This document shows, piece by piece, positions 13,314-28,300 of a stretch of DNA of 64,000 nucleotides. Below the pieces are notes generated by a model. It was not told the origin of the DNA and ran no database searches. It worked only from the letters and a program-made list of their open reading frames with translations. The stretch lies in the NCBI GenBank assembly GCA_016165875.1, contig JABBOT010000001.1, positions 39,980,252-40,044,251 of the forward strand, given 5' to 3'. A program made the position numbers and the translations under genes. This DNA is from Acanthopleura granulata (lineage: Eukaryota > Mollusca > Polyplacophora > Chitonida > Chitonidae). How positions within the stretch are numbered: the first letter of the stretch is position 1; every line of letters begins with the position of its first letter.

Positions 13314-16300
13314 CTGAAACAAACACCGACAGTAAGGGCATGATGGTTAATAAAATACATACGTTTGTATTATCGAAAGTGCTAAAAGTAAACACAATAA
13401 ATTAGAATGAAATTAGCATTTGCCCTGCACATCAAGCTACAGTATGTAACATGCACATATGCACATCCAGTGACGTAATTCTTACAATTCTCCATTAAGT
13501 TTTGACACTGCTTAAAATCAATCTTGCAAGTGGCAGGAATGCATGCATCTATATACTTTCTAACTTGTTAGGATACACTCTAAAGTATTTAATACTCAAA
13601 ATGCTAAAAAAAAATATATTTAATTCTGTTCAGTGAGTCTGGGTCTTTGAGGAGCTAAATCTCACAGAAATCTACAGCCCACTGTTAGGTGCAGGCATGC
13701 TGATAACAGATAGATTTGAACTTGTGACCACACTTGAACTTGAGGATTGAACAAAAACCAGAAGTGATGAGCATGGAAACTGATGTTTGAACACATCAAC
13801 AGAAAATCAGATCAAAATCTAAACAGTAAGATGCGCACTGAAAACGTTTTCGATCCTATGATCTCCTTCGTACACCATGAACATCAAAAGACACTACTTA
13901 CCATTTTTTCCACAATAACTTCGATTGAAGCCATAGTTATTGATGCTTGGAATTGTATCAGAGCTTGTGCCATGCCAAAGGATTTTCTCCACATTTTGAG
14001 AAGAATTTGCTCTCTCAATTCTTCCTTTCTTGGCTACATACTGTTCATACAGACTTTTGTTTTGGATACGTTCAATCTAAACAGAAAAACACATAAAAAA
14101 ATTAATACATGTAAGAAAAAATAAATTCACAGTTGCCATGTAAAACAATGTAATCAAATGATACCACTCTATAATGACCTTGTTTGTTCATAAAATAAGA
14201 GACGACGCACTTTGTATTTATGTTTAGTTTACTGGTATATTTAACATACTAACACAAGATAAATTCATTTCATTTATTCTTAATGCCAAACTCTAAAATT
14301 TTTCACCTTATATACTATGACGGCCAGTTTTATGGGTAGAAGAATCCAGAGTTCCCAAAGTAAACCACCAGTGAGGAGCAGATGGAGACAATGGCACAGC
14401 CTATGCAACGTGTGCAAAAGTAACAACTCCGTGACAAATATCATGTGGGTATGTGACCCACATATCACATGTCTAGCCTATGAGAAATGTGCCTACCCAT
14501 ATGTGTGCATACAAAACCAAGTGTATGTGAAGCAAAATTGCTTTTCCAAACAAATTAGCAAAATATATTGTAAAAGGTAGCCAAATATTGTATGGAATCC
14601 ATGGATATGTCGCATTATGCTATCAGTGTAACAATCAATGAATGTTAATATCTCCGTCAACTGAAATATGACTGTCACCCATGTTGCTCTCACGCCAGTG
14701 TCCCTGGTAGTTTAAGAGAGGGTAAATGAAATAATTTTTCCACATGTGACATACTTCATGCTTCTGTAGGGCCATCGGTCTTGAGCAAATTTTATGTTAA
14801 CCACACATCTGAAACAGTGGAAGTAGGGGACTACCTTTATGACGTTAGCCACTTGTCCCTGGAGACTTTGGACAACCTGCTGATATTCTGGTTGAGTACT
14901 CTGTAACGGCACTACGACCAGGTCTTGATCTGTCATAGGGGCCCACTGTGGAGGCAGTTCAAATCCAGAATCTAGAGGAAACAGGAATCACAGAATAATG
15001 TACACAGATATTCTTAAGCTGAGGTTGCTGTTGCAAGTGGTGGATAATTGACGTCAATTCATTGAAGAATGCCCTTTTCACATTGAACACTGGAAGGGGC
15101 TCAAGGACAAACCAAGTCACAAACCTTTGTCTCTATGGCTCGCCATGAACACAGGTGTGTATAATGTTAAGTGATACAGCTTTTAGGTAAGGCCTACAGG
15201 TAAGACCATTGATGGACGTACATATTATGTAAAGATGATGCAGGGTGACAATGCTCAAAGTACCGACCAAGTTCACTGGCAATGTAACCGGTACAAGTAA
15301 TGTTTGTGAGGAAAGCTCAGGATCCACGAGAACTTGAGAGTCTGCCTCAGTCACCGACAGTCATATATGACTTTGTTGTCTTTTCTTTTCAGACTGAACA
15401 GCATGCATGTATGCACTACTGTGCAAGGTGTTATTATTTCGCATACGTAAGTTCTGATGCAAGTTGAGATATGTTGGATCTTAAGTTTTGGTATTCCAGC
15501 TCAACACTTAACACTGAATGATAATAATTTGAGGCTAGAAGTTTTACCTACATAATGGTGAAAATGTCATGAATTTTGTCCTTCATGCCACACTTGCACA
15601 AACACAGGGCACAAAGGACACAACATTCCCTTTCTGTAATTGTGGTTTATATGCGTATCAAAAACATGAGATCAATACATCTGTAATACTCAAGCCACAG
15701 CCAAAGCCGCAAGAACTGGATTTGAATGGAGTTCATCGGTTAAGGGTTTAATAGTCACAATAAACCAACACTTTAACCATCTGACCCGGTGAGAACCCAC
15801 CATGTTCAGAGGATCGCTTCAACAGCGAAACATATGAGCATCCTATGAAGTGAAGTAGTCTTTGCAGTAACCAACCAGTCGTTGCAGTGTCCTTATATTT
15901 ACTGGGCATGTTAATTAGTTCCTTTTTGCCAGCAGGCCAGTCGCAATGCAAACATGTATTTAGTACATCTACATGTGATGCTGCCTCACTGGAAAGGTAT
16001 ATATATTAACATGGAATTTAGTTTTATGAAACATATACGCACATGATTTAGCCACTTTGCTTTTCCTTATCCTTTCTAAGGCTGAACATTACTGACAAAT
16101 GACCCAGGGCTCCTTTTTAAGAGTGGGGAGGGGGGACTTTTGCTTGAAGTAGAATAGGACTTCGTAAAAATTATAGGACATTATTATGATGCAAACTCAT
16201 TACAAAGGATAGGATATTCCTGTTACTTAACTAGGAACGAATCATGAAATTCTGATGAACTCAAATGTAAGTGGCATCTTACTCTGAGCATTCACTTCTT

Positions 16301-19300
16301 TTCTGATCATTTTCACCCTGTCTGCTGGATCATCCTCTGGGTACTCCTCCATTGTCTCAAAATCATAACAGTATCTGACGCCAATGTCATCTTTGAGCAC
16401 TTTTGATTTCTCCTTCTGAAGAAAAGCTTTTTCCAGCACCATATTCAAATAGTTATCATACTTCACAAGTGGCACTGTGACAGAGGTGTCTCCTGGTTGG
16501 CACTCCATGTAGTACCACTGTACAATGCCTGCCACTACTTCACTTGTTTGGGCTTCATGAGCCATTTTGTCTATGTCTCTGAAAATAGTTGTGATTTTCT
16601 CCAATGTAGCCATGACATCAGTGGGCATGCCTTGAATCCTAATTCGACCCACTCTCTTTTCTATCTTTATTTTCACATCGTGACTGTCCTCACATGTGAG
16701 AATATCTGTTATCTGTAAAATCAAAAGGTTTCAATTAAAATTTCAATTTTACACCATAAACTTGACTTTGGGAGCTTTAAACAGAAGCAATACTACATGT
16801 TACATGCTGTAAAGAAGACACCACATTCATTTAGTTCCACCAGAACTTCAAATAAAATGGCTTATAAAGCATGAATTTATTTATGTTGTTTACAGACAGC
16901 ATAAATGCTGTTACAAACACAATTTTCGAGTTCATGAACATGAAGCCGTGATAACCAAACCCTATCGGCCTGCCGATCTTCACAGTGCGGTCTCTGAGCA
17001 GAATGACTGGATCCATTATGACCTAGCACACAGTTCCGAAAATCTTTCTGAAAGGTGACATACATCACATTGGTGGACGGCAAAATGTTTCCAGCAAATT
17101 TCATGCAAGACCACACGAGTCAGCACTGCGAATGGCTTATTGCCACCAAGGCCCAGAAAACAATGGAAACAAGGAAAGCTTGCAAACTTCATGTCCAAGA
17201 CTGGAAATGAACCCACATCCTATGTGACCAGACAACATTTAGAATAATACAGACAACATTTAGAATAATACACATGCATATACATGTACCTGGTATACTG
17301 TAATCAAATGCACAATATGACCTTGAATATGAACTAGATCTATTAACTGATATGTCTTATACAGAGAACACTAACATGATGATCTGATAGGGTCTTGATA
17401 GCCTCTGTCCATGGATCCTGCATCACTTTGTCAGACATCTCATTCTTCAGGAAACTCTCAATTTTACTGATGGCTCCTTCAATAGCATCCATGCTATTAG
17501 ATATCACCACCAGGGCAATTTCTTTAGTAGTCTTCCTTTTTCTTTCAGAGCCTGCCTCCCATGCTGTTGCTGTGCCATCTTCTCCACCAGCAAATATTCC
17601 TGTGACTATAATTATCAAACACTTAAGTGACACCACAGTAGTGAATTAAATATAAATGTTAGGTAGGAAAATTGTTTCCTATGAGTATGTTATAATAATG
17701 CACAAAAATGAGAGAAATCATTCATGGCAAACAAATGGTACTGGTGAAAGTTTTGGGCACTCAGAATAAACTGAGAAGTCACACAGGTATGGTTTCAATG
17801 CTTAACAAAGGACCCCTTGCAACTAGATGGCCAATCTTGCCCCTGTTGCACAGGCTGGTTGCCAACCTCCTCACAGTGACAGGTCTACTGCAAGATGACA
17901 CAAGGTTTTCCGCAGTATGCAGTTGAAGATGTTATCTAACAGGTCTTGCCTTGCAAAAGGCCAACAATAAAAAAATATTTGTTACTAACCATGAGCGTTC
18001 ACAGTGAGTATTTCACACAATAATTTGTCCGCAAAATTCTCATTCAGTCATGTATAAGAAGTTTGATTTAAAACAAGTTTGTCTTACGAAAGATTGGGCC
18101 TTTATGCGAGATTTATTAAAGTGAACTGATAGGTGCCGTTCTCCACAATGTAACTATTCAATATGTTGACAAATGTGGCACACTGAAACAGACTGATAAC
18201 ATGGACATGGCTTACATATTTTTGGCTGCATTGAGCTTTCATTGGCACATATATACCACATATTATCCATGCATATTTATTATAGTGGAAAACATATCTT
18301 ATAAGGAAGTTTGCAAAATGTAAACAAATAAGGCTTGTCTCTTTATTGGTTTAATCCCAATTTATTCCTAACTTTTGTTACTAAAAAAAAAAACTAAGCA
18401 AAGATAGGAATCAAACTTCTGAAGTTAATGTCATCTGGATTGTTACGTGAGTTACCTCTGTGGTATACTGAGAGAACAGTAGTGAACAGACATAGAGAAC
18501 ATGTTAGTGCAACAAAGTTTAATAAATATGCAGATTTATCCTCTACCACTGATTTCACTCTTAATTCCTTGTAAATATTCAAGTTCACATAAATTTACTG
18601 ATTGATCTATATATTTATTTGATTAGTCTTTAATGTCGTGGCAAAATATTTTTCATTTCTTTGACCGTAGTTTATGGAAAAATCTTCACCAGTGAAACTC
18701 CTTGCCTTGGGCTGCCATGCTTTAACCATTTGAGCCAGTTACGCCTCAAGTCCAGACAAAGAACTGATTTACTTATTTATTTGACATTTGCAATATTTCA
18801 CTTGTACCACAGCAGCCAGCATTATGATGGGAGGAAACTGAGCAGAGCCCTGGGGAAACCCACGACCATCCACAGGTTGCTGGCAGAAAACAAAAAATTG
18901 AATGGAGTAAGCTGTAGCTTTAAATATGGTAAGCAATGTCAATCTTCCTACTTGACACAGAACACATGGGCTAACATGGCACTGAAATTATGTCATCTCC
19001 TAAATTTATTTATTTCAGTGGTGACTTACATGCCATACTCAGGAATATTTCACTTATCTTTCCATGCACGTTTCTTACAAGCGAGACATTAAAAACACTG
19101 GAAAATTATAACTCCGCAGCAACGATGTGAGTCATAAACAAAGGTTTTATTTTCATACTCCTACTGACAAGGGTTATACCTGTTCTCATTGTAAGAGCTA
19201 TATGTATGCCTGCACTTACCAGTATCCCAGACTTGGCGCATGAAGGATTTGGGTTTGGCTCCAGCTTCAGAGAAGCATTTCCTCAAGCCTGTTTTCACTT

Positions 19301-22300
19301 TGTTCACCATGGACTCTTCAAACACCACCAGTCGGACATCAGTGATAGACAACCTGTCGGGCAACTTGGTCTGAAATTCAATGATTGCTTCAAACATGTC
19401 CTCTGCCATTTCCTCTGGGTCTTTCTTGCCAACACCTGAAAAATTGGTGAAATTTAATAAATCCACTTATATGAAACTCCAGCATATTATCTATATCTTA
19501 TCAATGGGAAGATATGTATCAAGTTTCAATATTAGCAATACCACGAAAAGCTAACAAAATCTCTCTCCAAAACTCTCAAAATCTGTGCATTTTAATTACT
19601 TGTCTATAATCTTAAAAGTGACACTAAAACGTTATTTCTAATTTTTAACTGTTACCAAATCAGCAAAATTTTAATGAACAACAAGAAAAAGACTTCTCAC
19701 TGTGGAATACTTTCTATTCCCGGCTGGTTCATTAGAAGAGAATTAATAAACTGAGAACCAATTCAGTGTTAAAAGCATAATAGTGCCATGTTTCATCATT
19801 TGCATTGATTATTACAATTGATTTTCACATCCCCTGGAACTCTTCTGTATTAATCTGAATGCTAACTACTGACACCACATGGCTGTATCCTATGGCTTGC
19901 TGTCATATACAGATCCCAGCACTAACTTTACACCTTCAGCCTATAATTCAGCCTTGGTGTCAGAATGATAGTAGCTACAAGAGTGCTAAAAGAGTACCTG
20001 TGGAGAGCCAGCAGCAAACAAATTTATCACACCTTTGCAAACCTTTGCACACTGAACTGAAAATGAGAACCAAGCATTTGACTTCAGGCAAGTATTTTTT
20101 TGTCTGTGTAATCAGTGCCCCATACTGAGCTGTGCTCTTCTCATCTTGTGAGCTGTGATGCCAGGCTCGGCCCTTTGGTCAGTGGCAAAATGCTTGTGAA
20201 AATGTGGTGTGTTTTGGCAGAAGTACTGCCATTAATTCAACAAAAGTCGTCCAGAAAGATCTTCATTTTGATAAATTCATTATACCAGTGTGTTGCGTGG
20301 GTATGTGGCCTTATATTTCGTCTCAAAGATCAATATTCAGGCTCGTGAAAATATTAATTTTCTCAAACAAATATAGGGTCATATACCCGTATACACTGGG
20401 ATAACTTAGATTACATTAACCTTGTTGGAAACGTGTACAGTAATCATGATCACACCTAAGCACTTATACATGTAGTCTCTTGTGGCCAACTGATATATTA
20501 CTGATACATGTCGTACTTTTCAAAGTATAAATGTGCATACATATAATTACGCCATTTATTTATTAATTTATTTACTTGTTTGATAGGTGTTTTATACCAT
20601 ACTCAAGAATATTTCACGTACACGACGGCAGCCAGCATTAGGGTGGGAGGAAACCAGGCTGAGCCCTGGTGAAGTCTTCGACCTTTCGCAGACTACTGGC
20701 AGACCTTCCCACGTACGGCTGGAGACAGGAAGCCAGCATGAGCTGAACTTGAACTCACAGTTCATAATGCTGTGCTGGTGAGCTAATACCATCGGTCACA
20801 GATAATTACTATATGATTATTCATCATGTAATTGGCCATATATGTAGCCCTATATGACCTTACCTGTTCCTACAGCTGGGAAAGAGACTGATGACAATTT
20901 CATTCCATTTGCAACCTCCAGACACTTCCTAATCTTTGATTTCCAGGAGTGATGGCTCTGTGCATCAACATGGATGACGTTCTTGCACCTCAAACTTCCA
21001 GCTCTAGTCACTACACAACCTTCCTTTCGCATTTTGCTCACTGCAGCATGGATATTCAATAGAAATGCATAGCAAGGGAACTTCCTTTTAACCGTCTAAA
21101 AATCCCCCCCCCCCCCAAATGTATTCAAACTTTTTCTCTTCAACCAGGCATTGTATATGTTTACCATCAATTACAACAAAAACATCCACCTGGCCTTATT
21201 CCATGTCTTCCATTCTCTTAGCCCTAACTGTGTAGTTCTTTGGGGCTTAGAGCTTTTCCATATTGCAACTGATTAGCATGCCCTCTTAGAATAGGGTGTG
21301 AGGCCCCTATACAATCGTACATGTGCCTATGATAACCATTATTGCACATGCATATAAACAATTGCTTGTTCCATTGTTAGCTAGCCAACATCATGGCGGA
21401 TATTATGTTGGGGACATTATGTTGTAATAACCTGTTGGACAGGAGGACGACACACAATGGGAATTGTGGGATCCCACACTTCTTCCTGATCCCTGTGCCG
21501 GTCACCAGGTTTTGTCCCAACCTGTAAACTTTCCCTTTTACTGTTCTTCAGGTTCGTATGTAATGATCAAGATTTTTCTTGCCATATGATAGCTTTGACA
21601 CCAACCGTTATTATTTACTAGTATAGGTATATTGACTGAGCGCAATGTTTCATTGCTTTGTACATCAATTAACAAGTAGTAAGTGAATCCAGGAAAAAAG
21701 ACCCACCAGACATAAACCCTCCCCCAAAACCCCCAGCAGAAAAGCCCCATTGTCATATTTAACCCACAAAATGTATCCAGATACAGCCTGGAAAATACAA
21801 TATTTCTTAATTGTTGATGGTCTTCCACTTTGCTGCTATGTAAAATTCAGTCCTTTTAAAAGGGATTAAAATCTGACTGGCAAAACTATATGTCAAAAAC
21901 TGCCCTTGTCTGATATCAAACTTATCTAATGCTTTTTCTTAAAGTAAAAGTTTGTGCCTGGAATGGGTGTCACAACTCAAACTGTTCCTCATACTCAGAT
22001 GCATAACATAATTTGATTGGCAGAATATTGTTATCATGGTGGCCATGTGACATCAACCATTATCTTAGGGGGTCTTGCAAACGATGATGTGTTGGTAAAA
22101 GAGATAACATTTGTGCTTTCAGAATAAGAGTGTACAACAGTACAAGAGTTTTACTGAAACTGATTCTTCATAAACTAGTAATACTGAACACGGGGCTTTT
22201 GTCCGTCTCCCAAAGAAGGTTGCCTGTCGGCAATCTACAACATGTTGTTGTTTCACATTACTTGAGAAGCACCCTCTGCTTCTAACTGATACTGCAGCAG

Positions 22301-25300
22301 TTTTTAGCAGCCCTTATAGACGTGCACGTAGTTTTTAAAGTTTTACGGTTGCAGACTAAGTCAGCTAGTCCAAACAGTTTACAGTATTATTTAAAAGCAT
22401 ATTCTGTCGTAGAAGTTTGCCTTAGCGCTATAGTCTGAATCGTGCAGGAATACTATACAACGGCGATTACTTTTGTTGGCATAGTTAAATCAAGGGTCGC
22501 AACTCTCATTGCAATGTTTGTTAATGTGTGGTATTTTATGGCGTGATGCCTGTGCATATGAGGTGTATAATAACTCAAGTTTCTGTAGGTATATGTGGCA
22601 AAAACCGTACAGCATTTAGCCATATAAAGAATAGCATGAATACAAATTGGATTCATTTCATTTTTATTTCTCTTTTCGTTAAAAATACTTAAATGCTTTA
22701 ATTTCATTCATTTAAGTTAATCTTTTGTTTCATGTAGTTCATTTAATTTACTGTACTCCTTGTAAATTAAATATCATCTTAGTATTAATTGTGAGATCGC
22801 GCACTTCCTTCTGGTCGCAGTGCCGGTCGCCAGGCTTTGTACCGACCTGTAAACTTTCTCTTTTATTCTTCTTCAGAATAAACCTTGCCATTGGTATATT
22901 ACATGTTGTATTACTGGATATATTACAAGCACATGTACTTTAATTTTATGTTTCTTTACTTGAATGTCAGATATACATGGACATCGTAGTTCAAAGAGCA
23001 TGTGAGGATGGTCCATCACATAGTACAAATCTCTGTTATACACAAAATCTCCATGTGGTGGCAAGAGACAGTAAGAAAAATTTTAAGGATCCATAAGATA
23101 CAATCTCACTTCAAATGGGGGAATTCCTGGCAACATGTCCCAGTAGGAAACATGAGCTCTTGACCAATGATATTCTCTGTTTAAAATCCAGCTCCCAATT
23201 CCCAAATCAGTACAATTCGGCTGTGATGAATCATGCTGAAATAATCCTTGACAAAAAAATGAGAATTACTATGACCTGACTGATCTAATAGTGAACTGGC
23301 TGACTTACCTTGTGACTGGCAATCTTCCTGCAGCTGATCACCTGCAGCTTTCAGAATAGCACTGGAAACAGCACCTAGTGAACAGGATGAAAAAGGTTGC
23401 ACTCCACAATGAACAAATAAGAGTACACACTTGTCATAACAAACATATACATGCATATGTTACAGTATTTGTAATAAATAATATCTGAAACAATGAAAGT
23501 AAAATATACCAGTATCATATTTATACAGATTTACATGTAATGAGGTAAAACTAATTATTCCTCAATAACCAACCTAATCCCTTAACAACGGAGCTTATTA
23601 AAGGAGACGAAAACATAAAAATGATGCCAAAATCAGATGAAAGAGCATCAAAACTTATTGGTAAATATGGTCTTTAACACGTTTTTGAATTTTCTTATTC
23701 AGGAGAAATGGATATTTGAAAATATTTTTGTATAGTGGGTATTTGGGACCAACTTTTGGTATTTATCATTGTTGCATAATAATGTTCTAAATAAGATTTG
23801 ATACATGTCTAATAAATTTATTTGAATGCAAAACTGTTGTTTATTACCAAAGATATGCATTTAACCTGAATTATGATCATACTTATGCACATATTAAAAA
23901 TATAAATATGGTCCAAAAAGCCAGGTCTGTTACATTTGTCAGCTGGAAAGGACAAATTCTAGTGGAAAAACATCTACTGAACATGTGTTACATCCTCATT
24001 TATAACATTATTACACAAAGACTACATCTACCAACTGATGGTCCCAAATACCCACCATACAGATGTTACTTTCAAGTGTATTTTTCTCACTAAAGAAAAA
24101 CTGAAAAAAGAAAAAAAATAGTGATGGCCAAATACACAACTTTTCGCACTCAGCTGAACTTTATGTCATTTTTATGTTTTCTCCGCCATTAATACAATAT
24201 CCCTCTATGATATTAACACATCTTACATCTGTATAATCAGCCTCCACCCCCTACCAACCTGAACACCACAACAGTTAAGCCATCGGTAACTAAGATAGCT
24301 CTATCACAGCTTGCTCTTCAATTACCCATTAGGGAATCCTTCCAATACATTATCTCTTATGAAATAAGACCCCATGACCTACTCTCCACTATTATGAATT
24401 AACCATAAACCACAAATTAAAGACTGACCCTGGTTTAGGTTTAGTCCTTCATTTGTACTGTTGACAATGGCATCAGTGGTAGCCTTGGTTATGTCCCCTT
24501 GTGACACGCAGAAGCGGATGTTCTGAAGTGGGAAGATCTCTTCCTCCCCTACAGGTGCCCGACCTGGTGAATTACCTGAAAGTAGGCCAGTAATGTGTTG
24601 TCATGTTAACCAAACCAGCTGATGGCATTTCTGTCATTTAATAAACCATTACAGGCCTCATTTTACTGTGGGAGAACTACAAAAGTTTATGTCAGACATG
24701 TCAGAAACTGAGTGTCTACATGGTGATGAGAGTGTTTCTATTATTTTAGACACGTATGCAATCTGTACCTTATGCTGGGCCAGAAATAAACTGCACAAAT
24801 CTGGAAAGCCTGATCATTCGGTCAAAAGGCCCTTGCTTGTCTATGATTTGTCACGACATCACAGAACTATTACAATTACTACAATGACTGGCGCTCTGAA
24901 AACAAAGAGACAAGTGACGCACGTTTTCAGAACAAGGTCACACTGGACAACTGTAGAGATGTAAAGATGATTTAAAATGCAATTATTTCTAAAATATTAA
25001 TACTGACAGAATTATTTTCATAAGGCAAACTTTCAGAATCTCATACAACAGGACAGAAAACAATTTTTGCAAAAATTGGAAGTGTTGCCATTCACTTTCA
25101 AGAAATTTTATATGCACACAATTATGGATAACGATGTATCCAGATTTCACTAATATATATGCTATATAAATCAATGCCATTTGTCGGTTGAAAAACTGGC
25201 TAAAGGGTAACCCACAGTCTCTTAAACCTATATGTATATTACATTTTTACGGCATACTCAAAAATATGTCACTTATGCAACTGCAGCATTTCTACCGCAG

Positions 25301-28300
25301 GAACCCGGACAGTTCCTGGGTAAGAAACAATTTGTTCTTAGAGTACAATTCTTTCACCTCAAAACATAAAAGAAATATTGTGCTGTATGCCGTGATGAGA
25401 AGGGCAACATGTTTGGAAGCAAATTGTTTCCAAATCTGATTGGTATCAACTACATATCTTTAATCTTACAATATTTCCGTTCTGTGAAATTATTTGAAAT
25501 GGTGACACAGACACAAAATTACCTGAATACAAATACTGCAAGACTTGAGAAGTGCTGAAAAGAAAGGCTATGGTAGCTATTTTAATTAGCTCCTAAATTC
25601 AAGCAACTCCATGTATACATCTGCTGAGCAGAAAACTGGAAGTGATCATGATCCTCATCCTGGCACTGAATTGTCACTTGAAGTTTGCTGTGCATAACTG
25701 TAATGCCCTACATTAAGGCTATGGCAATTATAGTACAGGGTCAGAAGACGTGTTTACCTTCCATGGAGAGACTGTTAAACTTGCGATTCCTCCTCCTCTG
25801 GGACACTGCGGCCTCATGTGGCAATCCCTTCAACTTTCTACTCTGATCTTCAAATGCCTTTCATTTCAATTTGAAAAAAAATAAAATTGATCCAGTAAAA
25901 GATGTTGACTTGCATACACTATCTAATACACTGATAAGTTTATGTGATAGGTGTTTTATGCCCTAATGATTAATAACAAGAGTAACAATTCACAATATTG
26001 GTTGGGTGTAGGTGTGAAGGACAGACCTAAGGCCTAGACAAAAAGGCACTGCATCTATCAAACCTGAAATAATGCTAGAGTAAAACCAGTGAAAGGTATA
26101 TTAGCACATGTGGTGTTATTGACCAAGCAGAAGTCATGTTCTCTCACAAGGAAAGAGAGTGAAGGAGTCTACACATTTTCTGTCCAAAGCAGGGTTTGAA
26201 CCTGCAAATCATGTCACCTAGCGACTGAAAGGGAAATGTCAGTAACCAACAGACCACAGCCGGTTGCCACCACCACTGAAATACATGAAGATGAATACAG
26301 TATTACAACAGTACTGAATTATGGCAACATGATATTCCTTTGAGCCATCACATCACTGTTTCCAACACTGTTTAATAAGGGCTACTTTTATACCAATCAT
26401 ATACCAAGGCAGCTTATGTATTAAATTAAAGAGACAACTTAAAATGAAGTTGCTCAGTTGGTTAGTGCGCTAGCGCAGTGCAATAACCTGAAGCCTTCCA
26501 CCAATGCGGTTGCTGTGGGTTCAAGTCCAGCTCATGCTGGCTCTCTCTGGCTGTACGTGGGAAGATCTGCCAGCAACCTGTGGATGGTCGTGGGTTTCCC
26601 CCTGGCTCTGCCCAGTTTCGTCCCACCATAACGTTGGCCGCCATTGTATAAGTGAAATATTCTTGAGTACAATGTAAAAGACCAATCAATAAATATATAA
26701 ATCAAAATGAAGTAATGCTGAGTGAAAAGAACATTAAAACTTGTATATGAAAATACCTTCACTGATTTTTTTCCGGCCAAATTAAATGCAGTCAAATGTT
26801 TTGATTGTGCAGATGGTTTTATGAACCATAATCATTGTGTAATTCACCAGTGATGTCATGCCTACTTTTCTCTGGCTCTAAAGCAGAAATCTGACATCAT
26901 ATTAGCTTTCTCACACAGAGTCAAACATAACACTAGCGCACTTCTCAAGAACTTCATTCAGAGCTAAACATAAAAGTGAACAAAGATTCTGTGATGTCAC
27001 TGGTGAACCACACAATCAATATTGTCCATAAAACCCACCACTGAAAAACGTTTAACTGCATTTAATTTGGTGGAAAACAATGTGAAGAAATCAGTGAACA
27101 AATTTTCAGTTACACTTTTTAAATTGTCTTTTTCCTCCTCATTTAACTTCATTTTTGTCTGGTCTTTGACTTAAACAAAAAAAAAATCTGCTGTTTTGTA
27201 TTTCTCAATAGTTTTGCATTTCTTTGGGAGAGAACTTTTCACCTTGCCAGTTTGTTCCAATGATATGCCCAAGGTGAACAAGACAGAAATTCTTGTGTGA
27301 AAGACAACTGAACACATTCAGTTTGTCTAATGGTACAAATTATTCACAAACCTGGACTGTCGACTTGCTGGCTGGATACACAACAAAGCTGACTGTCCTA
27401 AGGCAGGACTTGGGATTATTGTCGCTGAACTTGATCACTGCCTCATACATGACCTTAGCAACAACTGCATTTGGAAAGCGTAGGTTTCCTGTACCTAGGG
27501 CAGGGAAGGCGATGCTTGTGTAGTCATTCGTCTGGGCTTTCGTCAGGCAATCCATGATGAACTGCTCCAGAGTCTGTTGAAAACACAGACATGGAAAATG
27601 AACTTGGGATGCACACTTTGATACGAGATTTGAACGGCGAAATTTATTGTTATTTGGCATAGGATAAATTCTAATGTTGAAAATCCGCCAGTATCAATAT
27701 ATCTAAACAACTGAGCCGATTAAGTTTGTATCCATGTATGTATGAATGCTTTGGCTTTAAGTCGTACTCAACAATTTTTTAGTCATATGACGAGGAGGAG
27801 TTCTACTAATGTGTATATATACTGTCTTCTTGTGACAGGGTGAGTCCATATCGCCAAAGTGCTGCCACCAATGGATCATCATGCTGAAGACATCAGACAT
27901 GACACCTCACCCAGTCACATTACATTGACACTAGGCCAACCAACCCTGTTTCCTTGCTCTAACCTCTAAGTGCTGAGCTCCAAGTACCATTTTTAAAGTC
28001 TTTGGTATGACCCGAACTGGGATTGATCCCACATCCCCCAACCTTGAGGAGGACACTCTAACCACTAGGCCCTCATGAAGTTTGTAGACTCGTACAAGTT
28101 TAACCAATACATTACACTCCAAGCATCAAGAAGATCAGAAAGGTGTGAACATAATGCCACAATGGGGGTGTGACACCCTGTCTTGGATTGTCCAGCTGTA
28201 CCTTCGTGGGATTGTCTGTAGAGGCGTCATAACCCATCAAACAGCCATGATAGACGGCCTTACACCTCAGTTTGTATCCCTGAGTTACCAGGACTTCTCC

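Noticed and set aside
28145..28201. Extension of the macro 2 exon past 28202 on the minus strand
   Set aside because: The frame stays open, but the residues (WHYVHTFLIFL) have no macro homology. The donor AAG|gtacag at 28202 joins the next exon in phase 0.
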